A stretch of DNA of 33,055 nucleotides from Alphaproteobacteria bacterium. Its GTDB lineage: Bacteria; Pseudomonadota; Alphaproteobacteria; Rhizobiales; Aestuariivirgaceae. A program made the translations under genes and the position numbers. The first letter of the stretch is position 1; each line of letters starts with the position of its first letter. The notes below the pieces were generated by a model. It was not told the origin of the DNA. It worked only from the letters and a program-made list of their open reading frames with translations, and did not search any database. Of the stretch, positions 32,413 through 33,055 are shown in pieces. The DNA lies in contig JAHEFB010000006.1 in NCBI GenBank assembly GCA_024640405.1, forward strand, positions 85,860 through 118,914, written 5' to 3'.

Positions 32413-33055
32413 TGTCCGACTTTGCCTTTCAGTTTCTGCTGACGCTGGACGCTACGCTGCGGGTCGCGACACCGCTGATTCTGTGCGCCATGGCAGGGAT
32501 TTTTTCCGAGCGCTCCGGCATCATCGACATTTCGCTTGAGGGCAAGCTGCTGATGGGCGCGTTTGTGGCGGCGACCGTTGCATCGCTGACCGGCTCGGTC
32601 TGGCTGGGCGCGGCCTGCGCGATGATGAGTTGTATAACGCTGGCACTCATCCACGGGTTTGCCTGCATTACCCACAAGGGCAACCAGGTGGTCAGCGGGC
32701 TGGCAATCAACATGCTGTCGTCAGGCCTGACCGTCATCGTCGGCATTGCCCTGTTCAGGCAGGGCGGCCAGACACCGCCGCTGGGCAATACCGAACGCTT
32801 TCGCCCGGTTGAGTGGTGGTTTGTCGATGCTTTCGACAGCATTCCCGTTTTCGGGGCGATTTACCGGGAGTTGCTGAGCAACCACAACATTCTGGTCTAC
32901 CTGGCGCTGGTCATGGTGCCGGCAAGTGCCCTGCTGTTGTACCGCACCCGATTCGGACTGCGCCTTCGCGCAGTTGGAGAGGTGCCGGAGGCCGTCGACA
33001 GTGCGGGCGTATCCGTAACCTGGCTGCGTTATCGCGCGGTCATCCTGACCGGTGT
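32412..33055 (+). CDS. nucleoside-type ABC importer permease, second subunit (cut by the window edge)
   Basis: ATG 32412 opens a frame that stays open to the last base: 214 codons and no stop. It contains ERSGIIDISLEGKLLMGAF and GNQVVSGLAINM, the usual first-half motifs of this permease, and the LRAVGEVPEAVDSAGV loop. Family members are about 300-330 residues long, so roughly the last third is missing. It is the partner channel half of the preceding permease. Confidence 0.92.
   Translation, partial: MSDFAFQFLLTLDATLRVATPLILCAMAGIFSERSGIIDISLEGKLLMGAFVAATVASLTGSVWLGAACAMMSCITLALIHGFACITHKGNQVVSGLAINMLSSGLTVIVGIALFRQGGQTPPLGNTERFRPVEWWFVDAFDSIPVFGAIYRELLSNHNILVYLALVMVPASALLLYRTRFGLRLRAVGEVPEAVDSAGVSVTWLRYRAVILTG

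Overview
The window looks like chromosome of an alphaproteobacterium, most likely of the Hyphomicrobiales/Rhodobacterales type. The grounds are moderately high GC, dense ABC uptake operons with LysR and GlxA-type regulators, DUF3726 and DUF1272 proteins, a BCCT carrier, and a perfect FNR/FixK-type box. The genus cannot be named from sequence alone. No rRNA, tRNA, CRISPR array, phage or intact insertion sequence was seen.

Layout. Bases 1-582 are gene-free and repeat-rich: a 102-bp tandem duplication, a 43-bp duplication and an inverted repeat. Bases 583-5555 hold unrelated single genes: a secreted polyglycine protein, an exported c-type cytochrome, an exported beta-lactamase-fold serine hydrolase, a secreted RCC1-repeat protein and a small anchored protein. 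Between two of them lies a 750-bp gap with a decayed gene tail and three consecutive hairpins. From 15830 down to 5579 nine genes run on the minus strand: aldehyde dehydrogenase, M19 dipeptidase-like protein, BCCT transporter, a ~560-residue unknown, DUF3726 protein, a 45-residue membrane protein, YeeE/YedE sulfur-compound transporter (own FNR-type box), enolase-superfamily enzyme and ureohydrolase-fold protein. A LysR regulator diverges from the head of this run. The first six genes look like a catabolic locus for an imported betaine-like osmolyte; this is inference.

Bases 16838-19425 hold a GlxA-type regulator diverging from a DUF1272 zinc protein and a DJ-1/PfpI (isonitrile hydratase-like) enzyme, then two small unknown genes. 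From 19488 to 25910 a LysR regulator diverges from an FAD amine oxidase-like gene and a complete polyamine-type ABC importer, with a strong hairpin after the binding-protein gene.

From 26016 to the right edge is a nucleoside salvage locus. A BMP-family binding protein, a two-domain ATPase and two permeases import nucleosides; a nucleoside hydrolase splits them into base and ribose, and a ribokinase phosphorylates the ribose. A 2-oxoglutarate/Fe(II) oxygenase sits inside this operon and is its unexplained member. The second permease gene runs off the window.
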